A stretch of 64,000 nt of DNA from Synechococcus sp. PCC 7502 (lineage in GTDB: Bacteria > Cyanobacteriota > Cyanobacteriia > Pseudanabaenales > Pseudanabaenaceae). Location: assembly GCF_000317085.1 (NCBI RefSeq), contig NC_019702.1, positions 1,456,394 through 1,520,393 on the forward strand. The letters run 5' to 3'. Numbering within the stretch: position 1 is the first letter of the stretch; each line of letters opens with the position of its first letter. The notes under the pieces are model-generated. The model did no database searches. It saw only the letters and a program-made list of their open reading frames with translations, and was not told where the DNA came from. The position numbers and the translations under genes are program-made. Of this stretch, positions 26,871 through 35,025 are shown piece by piece.

Positions 26871-27258
26871 ATGACTATCAACAAATCCGCTTTATCTTCC
26901 AACTTCAAGCCCCTAACTCGCAAAGAACGTGATGAGCAAATCGCCTTCCGCAAATGGCATCGCGGAAGATGCGACCTTTAGAGTCTTCCGCGATGCCATT
27001 GAGTTTGGAGTGATCGAGGCAGTAGCTCCACCTGTCAAACTACCCGATGGTTCTCTCAGTCGTGCCGAGTTCGATGGTGATGACATCAAGGAGTTGTACG
27101 CAGAGGCTTGGGAGAAGTTCAATGCTGAGTTCGATGAAGCCTTTGTCAAAGCCACGGTAGATGAGATGGTGGACTTCGCAGGTAAGCACTTCGGCTACAA
27201 GCTAAAAGACCTGCAAGAGATGAATGCCCAGCGTTCTGCTGTCCGCCACAATCGCTAA
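26871..27258 (+). pseudogene. Acidic protein of unknown family, broken by a 40-bp palindrome-forming insertion
   Basis: ATG at 26871 opens MTINKSALSSNFKPLTRKER and DEQIAFR, then hits a stop. Removing 40 bp between the two CTTCCGC repeats (26945-26951 and 26985-26991) restores one continuous frame: DEQIAFRDAIEFGVIEAVAP, onward to QRSAVRHNR, about 115 residues. A downstream ATG (26929) gives an alternative 109-residue protein. Family not recognised; it is helical and acidic in the middle (FDGDDIKELYAEAWEKF). A terminator follows. Confidence 0.55.
26953..27000. repeat. Perfect 16-bp inverted repeat created by an insertion
   Basis: The arms 26953-26968 (AATGGCATCGCGGAAG) and 26985-27000 (its exact complement) are separated by 16 nt. 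One arm is normal coding sequence of the gene and the other is inserted in reverse orientation between 7-bp CTTCCGC repeats. This looks like a templated, strand-switch type insertion. Confidence 0.8.
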
Positions 27259-27265
27259 TCACTCT

Positions 27266-27300
27266 AGGGGGTTCTGCCCCCTTTCTCTCTTTTTTCCTTT
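27266..27300 (+). terminator. Rho-independent terminator
   Basis: AGGGGG (27266-27271) pairs with CCCCCT (27277-27282) around a TTCTG loop and is followed by a pyrimidine/T-rich tail to 27300. It lies just after the stop at 27258. Confidence 0.7.
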
Positions 27301-27321
27301 GCCCACCCCCCACCCGTAAGA

Positions 27322-27561
27322 ATGGATTCAGCCGTGTTCCCACCGCTTCAGTTAATATCTACACCACTTCCAAGCATTCAGTCGTGTCTTGAAAGTGATG
27401 AGGTAGTGATCACACTCACCAAAATCCACAACGAGAAATTTAACAACTTAGTGGACAGACATTATGCCAGAGTTCCCCATTACCTCCCCTATAAAGTTGG
27501 CTATGGTAAAACCTTCACGATGGTAGCCAAACAATATTCAATCGAACGCTTGCAGGCTTGA
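27322..27561 (+). CDS. Hypothetical 79-residue protein
   Basis: Family not recognised. The C-terminal half is convincing as protein (KIHNEKFNNLVDRHYARVPHY, then KVGYGKTFTMVAKQYSIERL), while the N-terminus is proline- and leucine-rich, so the true start may lie within the frame (for example the ATT- or GTG-started region near 27400). No membrane segments. It may be the remnant of a larger gene. Confidence 0.35.
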   Translation: MDSAVFPPLQLISTPLPSIQSCLESDEVVITLTKIHNEKFNNLVDRHYARVPHYLPYKVGYGKTFTMVAKQYSIERLQA

Positions 27562-27565
27562 ATAA

Positions 27566-27802
27566 TTATAATAGTTGTAGTATTATGCAACTATTAGTAT
27601 TAATGTAAGGAATGGTATCACTGCTGGTATGACACTTACAAATATTAGCAGAATCAAAAATTATATAAAAACTGCAGCCATTCCCAGTGCCTAGCATTTG
27701 GATATCTCCTAATTTATGTATTGGGAGATTAAGAGGGAACTTCTGATCAGTTTCGACTATAAATATTTCCTCACCACATTCAATTTTGTATTTGTATTTC
27801 AT
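27566..27802 (-). CDS. Hypothetical 78-residue protein
   Basis: Starts MKYKYKIECGEEIFIVETDQ and contains IHKLGDIQMLGTGNGCSFYI, suggesting a small beta-rich fold. No family is recognised and the C-terminal 20 residues look unstructured. The region is very AT-rich. The start is plausible, but there is no strong ribosome-binding site. Confidence 0.35.
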   Translation of the reverse strand: MKYKYKIECGEEIFIVETDQKFPLNLPIHKLGDIQMLGTGNGCSFYIIFDSANICKCHTSSDTIPYINTNSCIILQLL

Positions 27803-28335
27803 CTTATCTAAATCATTAGATTGCCTTTAACATAAACAGAAAGATATAGATGCTTTGGAAAGACTAAGTTACTCGACCTCCTACTAGTAGGAATTATCGG
27901 GAAATTTTGGCTTAAGCATTTCTAGCTCTTTAAAAACAAAACTTTTTTATTCGTTGACTATATCATAGTGTCCAGATAGTTGGAAGAAAAGCCAGAATAT
28001 GGAGCACAAATACAAAACCTACAAATTGTAATATTTCTGTTGGCTATATAGTTTCTACTTGCAAAAACATAAGATTTCCACAATTACAGACGGAAGAATA
28101 GAAATAAAAAAATATGGAGGCAAGAACTGGAGTATCTTTAATACCTTTATCTTTTGCTAAGTATCGACAGTATGGAAAATAAATTGTGGAAAAGCTACCA
28201 ATTAATAAACTAAATACACTAATTGCAATATAAATCAATTGGTAAAAGGTAAATAATTAAAGGATAATAGCTGCAAAAGCTGAGATGTCAAACGGAAAAA
28301 TGCTTGGAGCTTTAGATATAGTTCTCAAATGAGTT
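27803..28335. other. AT-rich region, at most one tiny membrane ORF
   Basis: The only candidate is a 64-residue minus-strand frame (28238 down to 28044) with hydrophobic ends (MIYIAISVFSLLIGSFSTIY) and several Cys. It has no known relative and no clear ribosome-binding site, so I do not call it a gene. The remainder shows no feature. Confidence 0.3.
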
Positions 28336-29343
28336 TCAAAGTAAGAATTTACGAAGTGCCAAAGCAAAATGTTCAGTAACTCTAATGATAATCTCTTTAG
28401 GTCTATAGAGATTAATTACTTTAGAATGAAGCCAACCCAATTGATCTTGGTCATTTGAATCCCATGTAGAACGATTTGACCATTGAAATGATGGTTGATC
28501 AAAGTTGTAAACATAAATGACTAAATTTTCTTGTGGTGGAGTTAATTCCCATATCGAGGATATACCGCATTCCGCAGATAAAACAGGGTAGTTGTAATCA
28601 CAATCTCTAGCAACTGTAATAATTAAGCTATATGAGGAGGAAGGTCCCTGCTTCTTATTAGTCTCTAGATACCATACATTAACAAAATTATCTCCAATAG
28701 CAGCATTACGCTCTAGAAACTGGACTTCATAATGCCAAATCTCAGGATTATTTTCATAATCAGCAGATATAATTGCATTATTTATTGCAATAGATTCTAA
28801 GGCAATATCTGTATAAATTTCTGGAAACTCAGAAATATTAAGTTGATTTAATGCATAATTGTAGGACTTTATAGCCAATATTTTTCTTTCTTTATTTAGA
28901 TAATTAATAGAATTTAGAAAAGCAATCTCTAGTGCATTATTTCCAAAGAGGCTCTTACTTTGATCAATTCCACCAACTATTGGGTTGAAGACGAAATTTC
29001 CATTTTTGTAGCCGCTTAGAAAAATTTTATATGCCGAAATTGATTCTTCGTTCATACCAGCTTCAATGTATGAACTAGCGAGGGAAAGGGATGCTTTTGT
29101 ATATTTTGGAAATAATTGGGTAAGATTTGTGTAAACTTGCAAAGCTTCTGATAATCTACCAACTCTTTTAAGAGTAGAAGCATAATTGTTGTAATACGTT
29201 GGCTCATTCCTATCAAGTGCAATGGCTTGAGAGTAATAACTTAAAGCACGGGTAAAATCACCTAATGATACGCAGACGTTAGCTTGATTGTACAAATTGC
29301 TAGCTTCAGCTTTATTTGTTGAATCAAAACCTTTCTCATCCAT
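28336..29343 (-). CDS. TPR-repeat protein with unknown C-terminal domain
   Basis: A 335-residue protein. Residues 12-115 contain about three TPR units (NQANVCVSLGDFTRALSYYS, NNYASTLKRVGRLSEALQVY). From about residue 150 there is an unrecognised domain with aromatic-rich beta-like motifs (IWHYEVQFLERN, NVWYLETNKKQ, FDQPSFQWSNRSTWDSNDQD). No signal peptide. Base composition is more AT-rich than the chromosomal operons, consistent with acquired DNA. It sits at the outer edge of the left element arm. Confidence 0.6.
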   Translation of the reverse strand: MDEKGFDSTNKAEASNLYNQANVCVSLGDFTRALSYYSQAIALDRNEPTYYNNYASTLKRVGRLSEALQVYTNLTQLFPKYTKASLSLASSYIEAGMNEESISAYKIFLSGYKNGNFVFNPIVGGIDQSKSLFGNNALEIAFLNSINYLNKERKILAIKSYNYALNQLNISEFPEIYTDIALESIAINNAIISADYENNPEIWHYEVQFLERNAAIGDNFVNVWYLETNKKQGPSSSYSLIITVARDCDYNYPVLSAECGISSIWELTPPQENLVIYVYNFDQPSFQWSNRSTWDSNDQDQLGWLHSKVINLYRPKEIIIRVTEHFALALRKFLL

Positions 29344-29478
29344 ACGGTTGCTCCTAACATTGTTATCATTATTCAGGAAATTCTTATGCTCGATTATATC
29401 TTCGTTACGACCAAAAATATCTGAGTTTATTAGTTCATTTAATTCAAATCAAGAACCAGAGAATTTGTTAATTAACTG

Positions 29479-30060
29479 ATTATCTTCCCGAGGACATCGA
29501 CTTGATCTTGGAAGAATTGAACCACTGCCGAACCCAAAGTTAAAGTTGAAACTGTAGGAACTAGCTTCAGTAATGGGTTTGACAATTATGAAATCAACGG
29601 TATCACCTTCACTGGCAAACCCCGTCAATATCGTGCCGACTGTCAATCTGGTCAGTTCAAAATCGGTGGAGCCAAGATGCTTGGTAAAACTTTGAATCTG
29701 GAAATTCTTGCATTCCGTAAAATCCAAGATGAACTCTTTGCCTATGAATTCCAAACTTGGTTAGAGATTATCTTCATTGATGCTCAAAATATCATCAGCC
29801 ACATCCTGTTTAAGACCGAGAGTTTAGATAACTTTGATGAATTGGTACTTGAGCTTTCCGAACGTAAAGTGGCGATCGCTTGCGGAACTGTAACTGCCCA
29901 AATGCAATCTCGATCCAGTCGCACCAACGGCACTAATTACTATGCTGTGGAATTTACTTGGCAACCCAACCCCCCCGAGCGCATTGAGGAAATTAAGGCA
30001 TTTGCTAAAACTATTCCATACGAAGCTCTAACCGTTTATGCCTTACCAGAGGCAGCTTAG
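29479..30060 (+). pseudogene. Truncated relative of the 51405-51959 element protein
   Basis: The open part from about 29520 encodes KVKVETVGTSFSNGFDNYEI, RADCQSGQFKIGG and a C-terminal PPERIEEIKAFAKTIPYEAL. The right-arm protein at 51405 has the same order (LNCQAGQVAIGDDEFLGNSM, TPEEKKQLTQIIGF), so the two are related. Upstream, TDYLPEDIDLILEELN lies in another frame, indicating an indel near 29516, and the 5' end is missing. An internal ATG (29677) could still give a 127-residue product. Position next to DUF932 and Gp157 genes suggests a DNA-metabolism role, possibly ssDNA binding, but unproven. Confidence 0.5.
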
Positions 30061-30145
30061 TTAACTGGATAAACAAAACCTTCGGATTGGGTGGGATTAG
30101 AAATAGTCTCGCCCATTTATTTTATGAATATTCAAGGAGAAGCAA

Positions 30146-30841
30146 ATGTCTTTACTACTTCATGTCAACGGACTATCGGCAACCAGAAACGAAGTTTATA
30201 ATATCCCCACCCCCGACCATACAAGCACTTGGCAACCAGTGCCGCACCGAGACTTTATCGAAACTATCCTAGAAAATGCTGATAAAGCGGGGTTAACCAT
30301 TCGTTCAGAAGCATACGGACTGGCAAATAAAGGTAAACGGCTATTTGGTGTAATCGCCTTTGACCAAGGTAACGAACATGGCTGGAGCATCGGCATCAGA
30401 AATTCCCACGATAAATCATTAAAAGCTGGCATCGTCGGTGGAGCCAGAATCTTTGTCTGCGACAACCTTTGCTTTTCTGGAGAGTTCAAGGCACAACGCA
30501 AACATACTCCCAAGATCGACATTAACTCTATGATTGGCGATGCCTTTAGCCAACTACCCGACCAGATTGATAACCTCTACAAGAATCTGGAACGGTTGAA
30601 GATGGAAGGTCTAACCGAAGATGAAGCAAAGCTGGCAATCTTCAAAGCCGCAGAGGATCGTATCGTTGCGCCCAGTGAAGTCTTGAATATTTGGCACGAG
30701 TTTCAAAAGCCAACCTATTCCGAGTTTCAAGAGCCAACTAAATTCAACTTATTGATGGCTTTTACCGAACAGGCGAAGACATACTCAGCAGGAAAACTGG
30801 ATAAATTACATCAGAAATTGCCAGCACTGCTAGGTTACTAA
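30146..30841 (+). CDS. DUF932 phage/plasmid-like protein
   Basis: A 231-residue protein matching the DUF932 layout: WQPVPHRDFIETI at residues 29-41, GLTIRSEAYGLANKGKRLFG, WSIGIRNSHDKSLKAGIVGG and VCDNLCFSGEF, ending in a helical part. DUF932 proteins are widespread on phages and plasmids and poorly characterised; they often neighbour recombination or replication genes. It precedes the Phd-PIN module and the Gp157 gene on the same strand. The right arm lacks a copy. Confidence 0.8.
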   Translation: MSLLLHVNGLSATRNEVYNIPTPDHTSTWQPVPHRDFIETILENADKAGLTIRSEAYGLANKGKRLFGVIAFDQGNEHGWSIGIRNSHDKSLKAGIVGGARIFVCDNLCFSGEFKAQRKHTPKIDINSMIGDAFSQLPDQIDNLYKNLERLKMEGLTEDEAKLAIFKAAEDRIVAPSEVLNIWHEFQKPTYSEFQEPTKFNLLMAFTEQAKTYSAGKLDKLHQKLPALLGY

Positions 30842-30875
30842 GTCCGACAATTTAACTTTGAGTTAAAATTAATCC

Positions 30876-31112
30876 ATGACCATAACAGTAACCATTCCCG
30901 AAGCCAGCCAACAATTCTCCCAACTAATGGGACAAGTCATGCTGGGCGAAGAAATTATCATCTGTGAAAACGGCGAAGCGATCGCCATAATCAAACCTAG
31001 TCCTAAAAAGCGACAACCCCGCATAGCAGGTCAAGATAAAGGGAAAATCTTCATTGCCACAAACTTCAACGATCCTTTGCCAGACGATATTTTGGATAGC
31101 TTCACAAATTAA
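30876..31112 (+). CDS. Phd/YefM-family antitoxin
   Basis: A 78-residue protein with VTIPEASQQFSQLMGQVMLG and EEIIICENGEAIAIIKPSP, the Phd-type N-terminal DNA-binding fold, and an acidic tail (FNDPLPDDILDSF) that would wrap the toxin. Six bases before the PIN-domain toxin gene. It should repress its own promoter in the 34-bp gap after DUF932. Confidence 0.85.
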   Translation: MTITVTIPEASQQFSQLMGQVMLGEEIIICENGEAIAIIKPSPKKRQPRIAGQDKGKIFIATNFNDPLPDDILDSFTN

Positions 31113-31118
31113 TTAGCA

Positions 31119-31505
31119 ATGAGAATACTCCTTGATACCCATACCTTCCTGTGGTGGGTTGCTGACGACCCAAAACTATCTGTAAATGCCAAAGCTATTA
31201 TTGCTAACCCAGATAACGATGTGTACTTCAGTGTTGTCAGTGCATGGGAAATTATTATCAAAGTGGGGACTGGAAAGCTTACTTTATCTGAAGCACCCGA
31301 AACTTATATTCCCAGTCGAGTCGCCTCAAACCAATTTGAGATACTACCCGTGCAGATGTCGCACATTTTGAGGGTTAATAGTTTACCCAATTTTCACAAA
31401 GACCCCTTTGACAGATTATTAATCGCCCAAAGTATGGAAGAGAACTTATTAATTGTGACAATAGATAACCTAATAATCCAGTACCCAGTTAAATCCATCT
31501 GGTAG
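31119..31505 (+). CDS. PIN-domain ribonuclease toxin (VapC family)
   Basis: A 128-residue protein. LLDTHTFLWWVADDPKLS (Asp near 5), SVVSAWEIIIKVGTGKL (Glu near 43), KDPFDRLLIAQSM (Asp near 94-97) and VTIDNLI are the acidic motifs of this PIN subgroup, which pairs with Phd-type antitoxins. It would stabilise the element. Its stop codon overlaps the recurrent junction motif that leads into the Gp157 gene. Confidence 0.88.
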   Translation: MRILLDTHTFLWWVADDPKLSVNAKAIIANPDNDVYFSVVSAWEIIIKVGTGKLTLSEAPETYIPSRVASNQFEILPVQMSHILRVNSLPNFHKDPFDRLLIAQSMEENLLIVTIDNLIIQYPVKSIW

Positions 31506-31539
31506 TCCTTTGGTTTGGTTGAAATTAAGGACAAATAAT

Positions 31540-32061
31540 ATGAGTACCCTGTACCAAATCAACCACGATCTAAACGAACTAGAAAATCAACTAGAAGAAC
31601 TTGACCTAAACAATGCCAGTCAAGACGAGCATAATGCTTTCATCGAACAATGGTTGTGCCTTGAAGGTGAACTGCATTCAAAGCTCGACAACTATGGTAT
31701 TTTCATCCGAGAACTGGAAGCAAGGGCAGAAGTAAGAAAAGCTGAAGCAAAGCGATTGGATGAACTAGCTACAGTAGATGAGAATAAAGTAAAGGCATTG
31801 AAAGCATCATTGCTCTATGTATTTACAGCCCGTGAAATCAAGAAACTGGAAACCAAGCGATTTTCATTTTCTAGGGTAAAGAATGGTGGTAAAGCACCTC
31901 TAGTCCTAAATGAATTAACTCCTATTTCTGAAATACCTAAAGAGTTTCAAACTGTGATCGTCCAAGTCAGTAAAGAAACCGTGAGAATAGCTCTGGAATC
32001 TGGACGAGAATTACCTTTTGCCAAACTTGGTGAACGAGGGGAGAACATCAGAATCAAGTAA
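31540..32061 (+). CDS. Gp157-like phage protein (left arm)
   Basis: A 173-residue protein. A long coiled coil (residues 5-100: ELENQLEELDL, RKAEAKRLDELATVDENKVK) is followed by a compact C-terminal domain with RFSFSRVKNGGKAPLVL. This is the Siphovirus Gp157 family, linked in some phages to resistance or recombination functions. The right arm carries a homologue at 50683-51198. Start chosen at ATG 31540; an upstream in-frame start at 31510 lies inside the junction motif. Confidence 0.8.
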   Translation: MSTLYQINHDLNELENQLEELDLNNASQDEHNAFIEQWLCLEGELHSKLDNYGIFIRELEARAEVRKAEAKRLDELATVDENKVKALKASLLYVFTAREIKKLETKRFSFSRVKNGGKAPLVLNELTPISEIPKEFQTVIVQVSKETVRIALESGRELPFAKLGERGENIRIK

Positions 32062-32105
32062 CAAAAGTCTTACAGCGATATTGAAATCAAATTAGCAAGA
32101 AAACT

Positions 32106-32453
32106 ATGACCAAAACTAAAATCGCATTAACTATCGTTAAATTACTAGGAATTACTGCATTGTTGGCGATCGCCCTAGCAACCATAATCCTAATTGAAAC
32201 ATTACAGCTAATTGCCCATCTAATCCATGCTCTAACCGAAAAACCAGAGATAACTCTGTCCATTCAACCACTTCTCAAACCTATAGTTCCCATCAAATTT
32301 CCCAACACCAAACCCCAATGGATGATCGACCTATTACCCAGAGAATACCTCACCATCAAATACCTGAAAGCATGGGCAAAACAACGGCGAATCAAAAACT
32401 ATTCCAAACTCAGTAAATCCAACCTAATCCTTGCCCTCAGTCCTGCGGGTTAA
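32106..32453 (+). CDS. Small membrane-anchored protein with basic tail
   Basis: A 115-residue protein. One long N-terminal membrane segment (VKLLGITALLAIALATIILI, residues about 12-40) is followed by a basic C-terminal tail (LKAWAKQRRIKNYSKLSKS) that resembles a SAP-like or DNA-contacting helix pair. Its organisation recalls the AT-hook membrane protein at 40362-40697 in the middle element. Function unknown; a membrane-tethered nucleic-acid-binding role is possible. Confidence 0.55.
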   Translation: MTKTKIALTIVKLLGITALLAIALATIILIETLQLIAHLIHALTEKPEITLSIQPLLKPIVPIKFPNTKPQWMIDLLPREYLTIKYLKAWAKQRRIKNYSKLSKSNLILALSPAG

Positions 32454-32474
32454 GCAAAACTAAAAAGAAGTCAA

Positions 32475-32819
32475 ATGATTACCCAATCGGATTTACAACA
32501 ATTCTACGGCACAGAACAACATTACCGATACCTCAACATCCTAATCACCGATGGAGTCAAATATCTGGCTGACGAAGGAGAATGCCATTGGCTTCTAGGC
32601 ATCATTGCCAGCTTCCATCATCAAATCAAGCGAAACGGCAGGCTCTATGAGTTTTGTCTATGGCAAGCCGAACGGAAAGGCGATGGAGCCATAATCACAG
32701 CCAGAGGAGATACAAATGAACCAGCATTCCTAGAACAACATCTCGACTATGCCGAACTTACCTTTAACATCAAACTCTATCAATGTGGAAAAGTGGTAAT
32801 GCTACCCAGCGAATATTAA
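32475..32819 (+). CDS. DUF6876 family protein
   Basis: A 114-residue protein: LQQFYGTEQHYRYLNILITD, GVKYLADEGECHWLLGIIAS and a C-terminal FNIKLYQCGKVVMLPSEY. This matches the DUF6876 family of phage and plasmid proteins with unknown role. It ends just before the inverted repeat at 32825-32879 that precedes the XRE repressor. The corresponding slot in the right arm holds a DUF3768 protein. Confidence 0.7.
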   Translation: MITQSDLQQFYGTEQHYRYLNILITDGVKYLADEGECHWLLGIIASFHHQIKRNGRLYEFCLWQAERKGDGAIITARGDTNEPAFLEQHLDYAELTFNIKLYQCGKVVMLPSEY

Positions 32820-32824
32820 ATATG

Positions 32825-32879
32825 CTCTACATCTAGTATGATGAGCCATAATAACAAATGGTACCCGCTAGATGTAGAG
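32825..32879. promoter_or_regulatory. 12-bp inverted repeat upstream of the XRE gene
   Basis: CTCTACATCTAG (32825-32836) and its exact complement (32868-32879) are 31 bp apart and end 5 bp before the XRE start codon. A pair of operator half sites for the repressor, or a hairpin in the mRNA leader, are both possible. Confidence 0.5.
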
Positions 32880-32884
32880 GCATT

Positions 32885-33067
32885 ATGCAAACCACTCAAC
32901 CCACATCTAAATTTATTAAAGAACTCCGCTTTCGTCTTGGCATGACCCAAGAACAGTTTGCTGCGGAGTTGGGGGTGACAGTTGCATCAGTAAGACGCTG
33001 GGAAAATAATAAAGCTACCCCTTCACCATTAGCTTTAAAAGTAATGGAATCTCTTAACAACCAGTAG
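32885..33067 (+). CDS. XRE/Cro-type repressor (left arm)
   Basis: A 60-residue single helix-turn-helix protein: FIKELRFRLGMTQEQFAAEL and VTVASVRRWENNKATPSPLA. It is related over its whole length to the right-arm repressor at 49462-49638. It lies directly upstream of the conserved leader of gene A, where 11-bp direct repeats (CTGAGTAGTCA near 33068 and 33101) may be its operators. The start at 32885 follows the inverted repeat; an upstream start at 32858 would run through that repeat. Confidence 0.8.
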   Translation: MQTTQPTSKFIKELRFRLGMTQEQFAAELGVTVASVRRWENNKATPSPLALKVMESLNNQ

Positions 33068-33191
33068 TCTGAGTAGTCAGATGAGTACTCAAGTGAGCGG
33101 TCAACTGAGTAGTCATTTGCAGTGGTAATCCATAGCAAATCCAGAGATGATTCTGATCAAATCCAGATCAGTCCCATATCAACTCCATATC
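33068..33191 (+). promoter_or_regulatory. Gene A leader with operator-like repeats (left arm)
   Basis: The first half contains CTGAGTAGTCA twice and related GAGTACTCA/GTGAGCGGTCA units. The second half (33124-33191) is shared with the right arm (TAATCCATAGCAAATCCAGA, GATGATT, ATCAGTCCCATATCA). CAAATCC/CAACTCC units recur at about 20-bp spacing. A degenerate version (ATATCAAATCC repeated) lies at 3726-3770 in the left-end block. Confidence 0.55.
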
Positions 33192-33923
33192 ATGGCAAAA
33201 GTAACCAGCTTAATCAAATACCAAGGAACCCTTGATGGCGTAACGATTGACAAGGACGGCAACGCTAAAATGGCAGCCAAGTCTCGTACCATCACTTCCA
33301 ATCGCACCAAAGAAAACAACTCCGAATTCGCAGTAGCCGCCAAACAAGGCAAAGTTATTCGTGATGCCCTTCGGGTATTGGATATAGGCGATAGATTCCT
33401 ATCCTCTCGGATGCTAAAAGTAGTTCGTTCTGGCATTGCCCTCGATGATACTAACGAACGGGGTAAGCGCATCCTATCCAATAATGAGGCAAAGACCGTC
33501 CTCAAAGGCTTTGAGCTAAATGGTAATGCCAACTTTCTAGCCGTTGCTCCCATTAAGGTTAACTTCAATGCAGGTGCTACTGAAACCACCATTGACATCA
33601 AGAATCTCTTGGATGGTGATGTCACCCTGAAGGACTTAAATGCTCCTGATGGTACTACCCATGCCGCTGCAATTGGTATGGCAGCAATTATTGATATTAG
33701 CCCAGAAGTCCTACAGGTCAAGGATATTATCGTAGTCCAATCCGATGTTGCAACTGGAACTGAGCCTATCGTTTTAGCTCCCTTAGTTTACGAAGCTCCA
33801 ACTACCGAAATAGTAATTATTACTCTAGCTATCAAGTTCTACCAACAGGTAAGTGGTGAGTTCTACGACTTACAGAATGGAGCTTATGACGTAGCTCGTA
33901 TTCTCGATATTTATACTGCCTAA
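33192..33923 (+). CDS. Module protein A (243 residues), unknown, highly conserved between arms
   Basis: Starts MAKVTSLIKYQGTLDGVTID. A basic Ser/Thr-rich stretch (KSRTITSNRTKENNSEF) is followed by helical KQGKVIRDALRVL, RSGIALDDTNERGKR and GFELNGNANF, then a beta-rich C-terminal half ending in a repeated Ala/Ile pattern. No signal peptide. The right-arm copy (48596-49327) is about 80% identical, by far the most conserved part of the module. From memory it resembles a family common in Bacteroidota (GTIGGITFYK, RTRENGSEF); this needs a search. A structural or particle-forming role is inference. Confidence 0.6.
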   Translation: MAKVTSLIKYQGTLDGVTIDKDGNAKMAAKSRTITSNRTKENNSEFAVAAKQGKVIRDALRVLDIGDRFLSSRMLKVVRSGIALDDTNERGKRILSNNEAKTVLKGFELNGNANFLAVAPIKVNFNAGATETTIDIKNLLDGDVTLKDLNAPDGTTHAAAIGMAAIIDISPEVLQVKDIIVVQSDVATGTEPIVLAPLVYEAPTTEIVIITLAIKFYQQVSGEFYDLQNGAYDVARILDIYTA

Positions 33924-33972
33924 GCCAGTTCCCTAAATTAGTTCGATTCATTCACCCATACTCAAAAAGATA

Positions 33973-35022
33973 ATGCCAGACCAAATAATTGAGATACCTC
34001 CTAATACTGAGGTTGTAATTTCCATCACCATAAATCCTTGCCATTGCGATCCATCAGTACTCACAGAATCTTCTCCAATCGAAGAAATTCCCTTTAGCCC
34101 AGAAGTACCTTCAATAGATGAGTCTGAAACTATTGTGGTTATCGATCCGCCCCTAGAGCAGCCCATAGAGGAAACATTAACTCTAGTTCTGGATAATCCT
34201 TTGGAACCTGAAGTTTTACTGCCTTTCAACGAGGAACCTACAATAATTCCAACCGTGGAAACACCTAGTTTTGAAATTGAATCAGTTATTGAAGTAATTT
34301 CGACTATTCCAGAGGTTACACCAATAGCTGAGCTAGTACCAGAAGTTCAACCAGTAGTTGAACCTACCCCATCTTCCTCAGAAGCTTTACCAATTGAAGC
34401 AACTTTACTAGAAGTAGAACCTACACCTGTAGAAACTCCTATAACGGTAACGATTGAAGAAACCTTACCAGAAGTTCAACCAGTAGTTGAAACTCCTTCA
34501 ACTTCCCCAGTTACTTTACCGATTGAATTACCCAATGCTGAAGTTTTTCCAGTATCAATAACTCCTATCCTAGTTACCGATTCTCCTGTGGAATTATCAA
34601 ATCCAATTCCCATAGCAGTAGCTCCAAGTCTTGAAGTTCATAACTGTAAACTATCCTCTAGTCTGACCCTAGCAGAGTTCACCAAGCGGCTAATCGCAGC
34701 CACTAAAGACTTACTCTACCCCTCTGAGTCTGACTTCCCCATCGAAGTCCTATCCAAAGGACTCAGTACTAAAATACCGCCAATTAAAGGTATCGAAGTA
34801 CGCAACCTTGAGCGAGTCTTCCCTGAATTTTTGAGATTGAGCGATGAAATTGGGACGCAAGCAGCTAGATGGCAAGCCCTGTATCAGCTAATCAAAGCTA
34901 ATACCGTCACCACAGTTTGGCATTACCCAGTCAAACAAAAACGCTATACCCATGAGGAGTTAGTAATCATGCTCCACCCCCAAGGCACAGTCGGACTTCG
35001 CATTAAACTCGTGGAAACCTAA
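33973..35022 (+). CDS. Module protein B: Pro/Glu-rich tether with C-terminal NuiA-like domain (left arm)
   Basis: A 349-residue protein. Residues 1-20 (IIEIPPNTEVVISITI) are conserved in the right-arm copy, and about 200 residues of Pro/Glu/Thr-rich low complexity follow. The C-terminal 120 residues (LLYPSESDFPIEVLSKG... QALYQLIKAN...YPVKQKRYTHEELVIMLHPQ, ending KLVET) follow the pattern of NuiA, the Anabaena inhibitor of nuclease NucA (LLFMSESEYPFEVF...KVVET). That similarity is recalled, not computed. It ends 3 bp before the C39 gene. It could tether an inhibitor or immunity-like domain to another module protein. Confidence 0.65.
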   Translation: MPDQIIEIPPNTEVVISITINPCHCDPSVLTESSPIEEIPFSPEVPSIDESETIVVIDPPLEQPIEETLTLVLDNPLEPEVLLPFNEEPTIIPTVETPSFEIESVIEVISTIPEVTPIAELVPEVQPVVEPTPSSSEALPIEATLLEVEPTPVETPITVTIEETLPEVQPVVETPSTSPVTLPIELPNAEVFPVSITPILVTDSPVELSNPIPIAVAPSLEVHNCKLSSSLTLAEFTKRLIAATKDLLYPSESDFPIEVLSKGLSTKIPPIKGIEVRNLERVFPEFLRLSDEIGTQAARWQALYQLIKANTVTTVWHYPVKQKRYTHEELVIMLHPQGTVGLRIKLVET

Positions 35023-35025
35023 GCC

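Noticed and set aside
28044-28238. 64-residue membrane ORF
   Set aside because: No ribosome-binding site, AT-rich chance composition and no coupled neighbour.
33179-33721. Long antisense ORFs opposite gene A (also at 48861-49352)
   Set aside because: Both are mirror frames of the conserved gene A and are explained by its codon usage; no start context or domain.
33192-33923. Calling protein A a major capsid protein
   Set aside because: No fold evidence is visible in the sequence; only conservation and context suggest a structural role.
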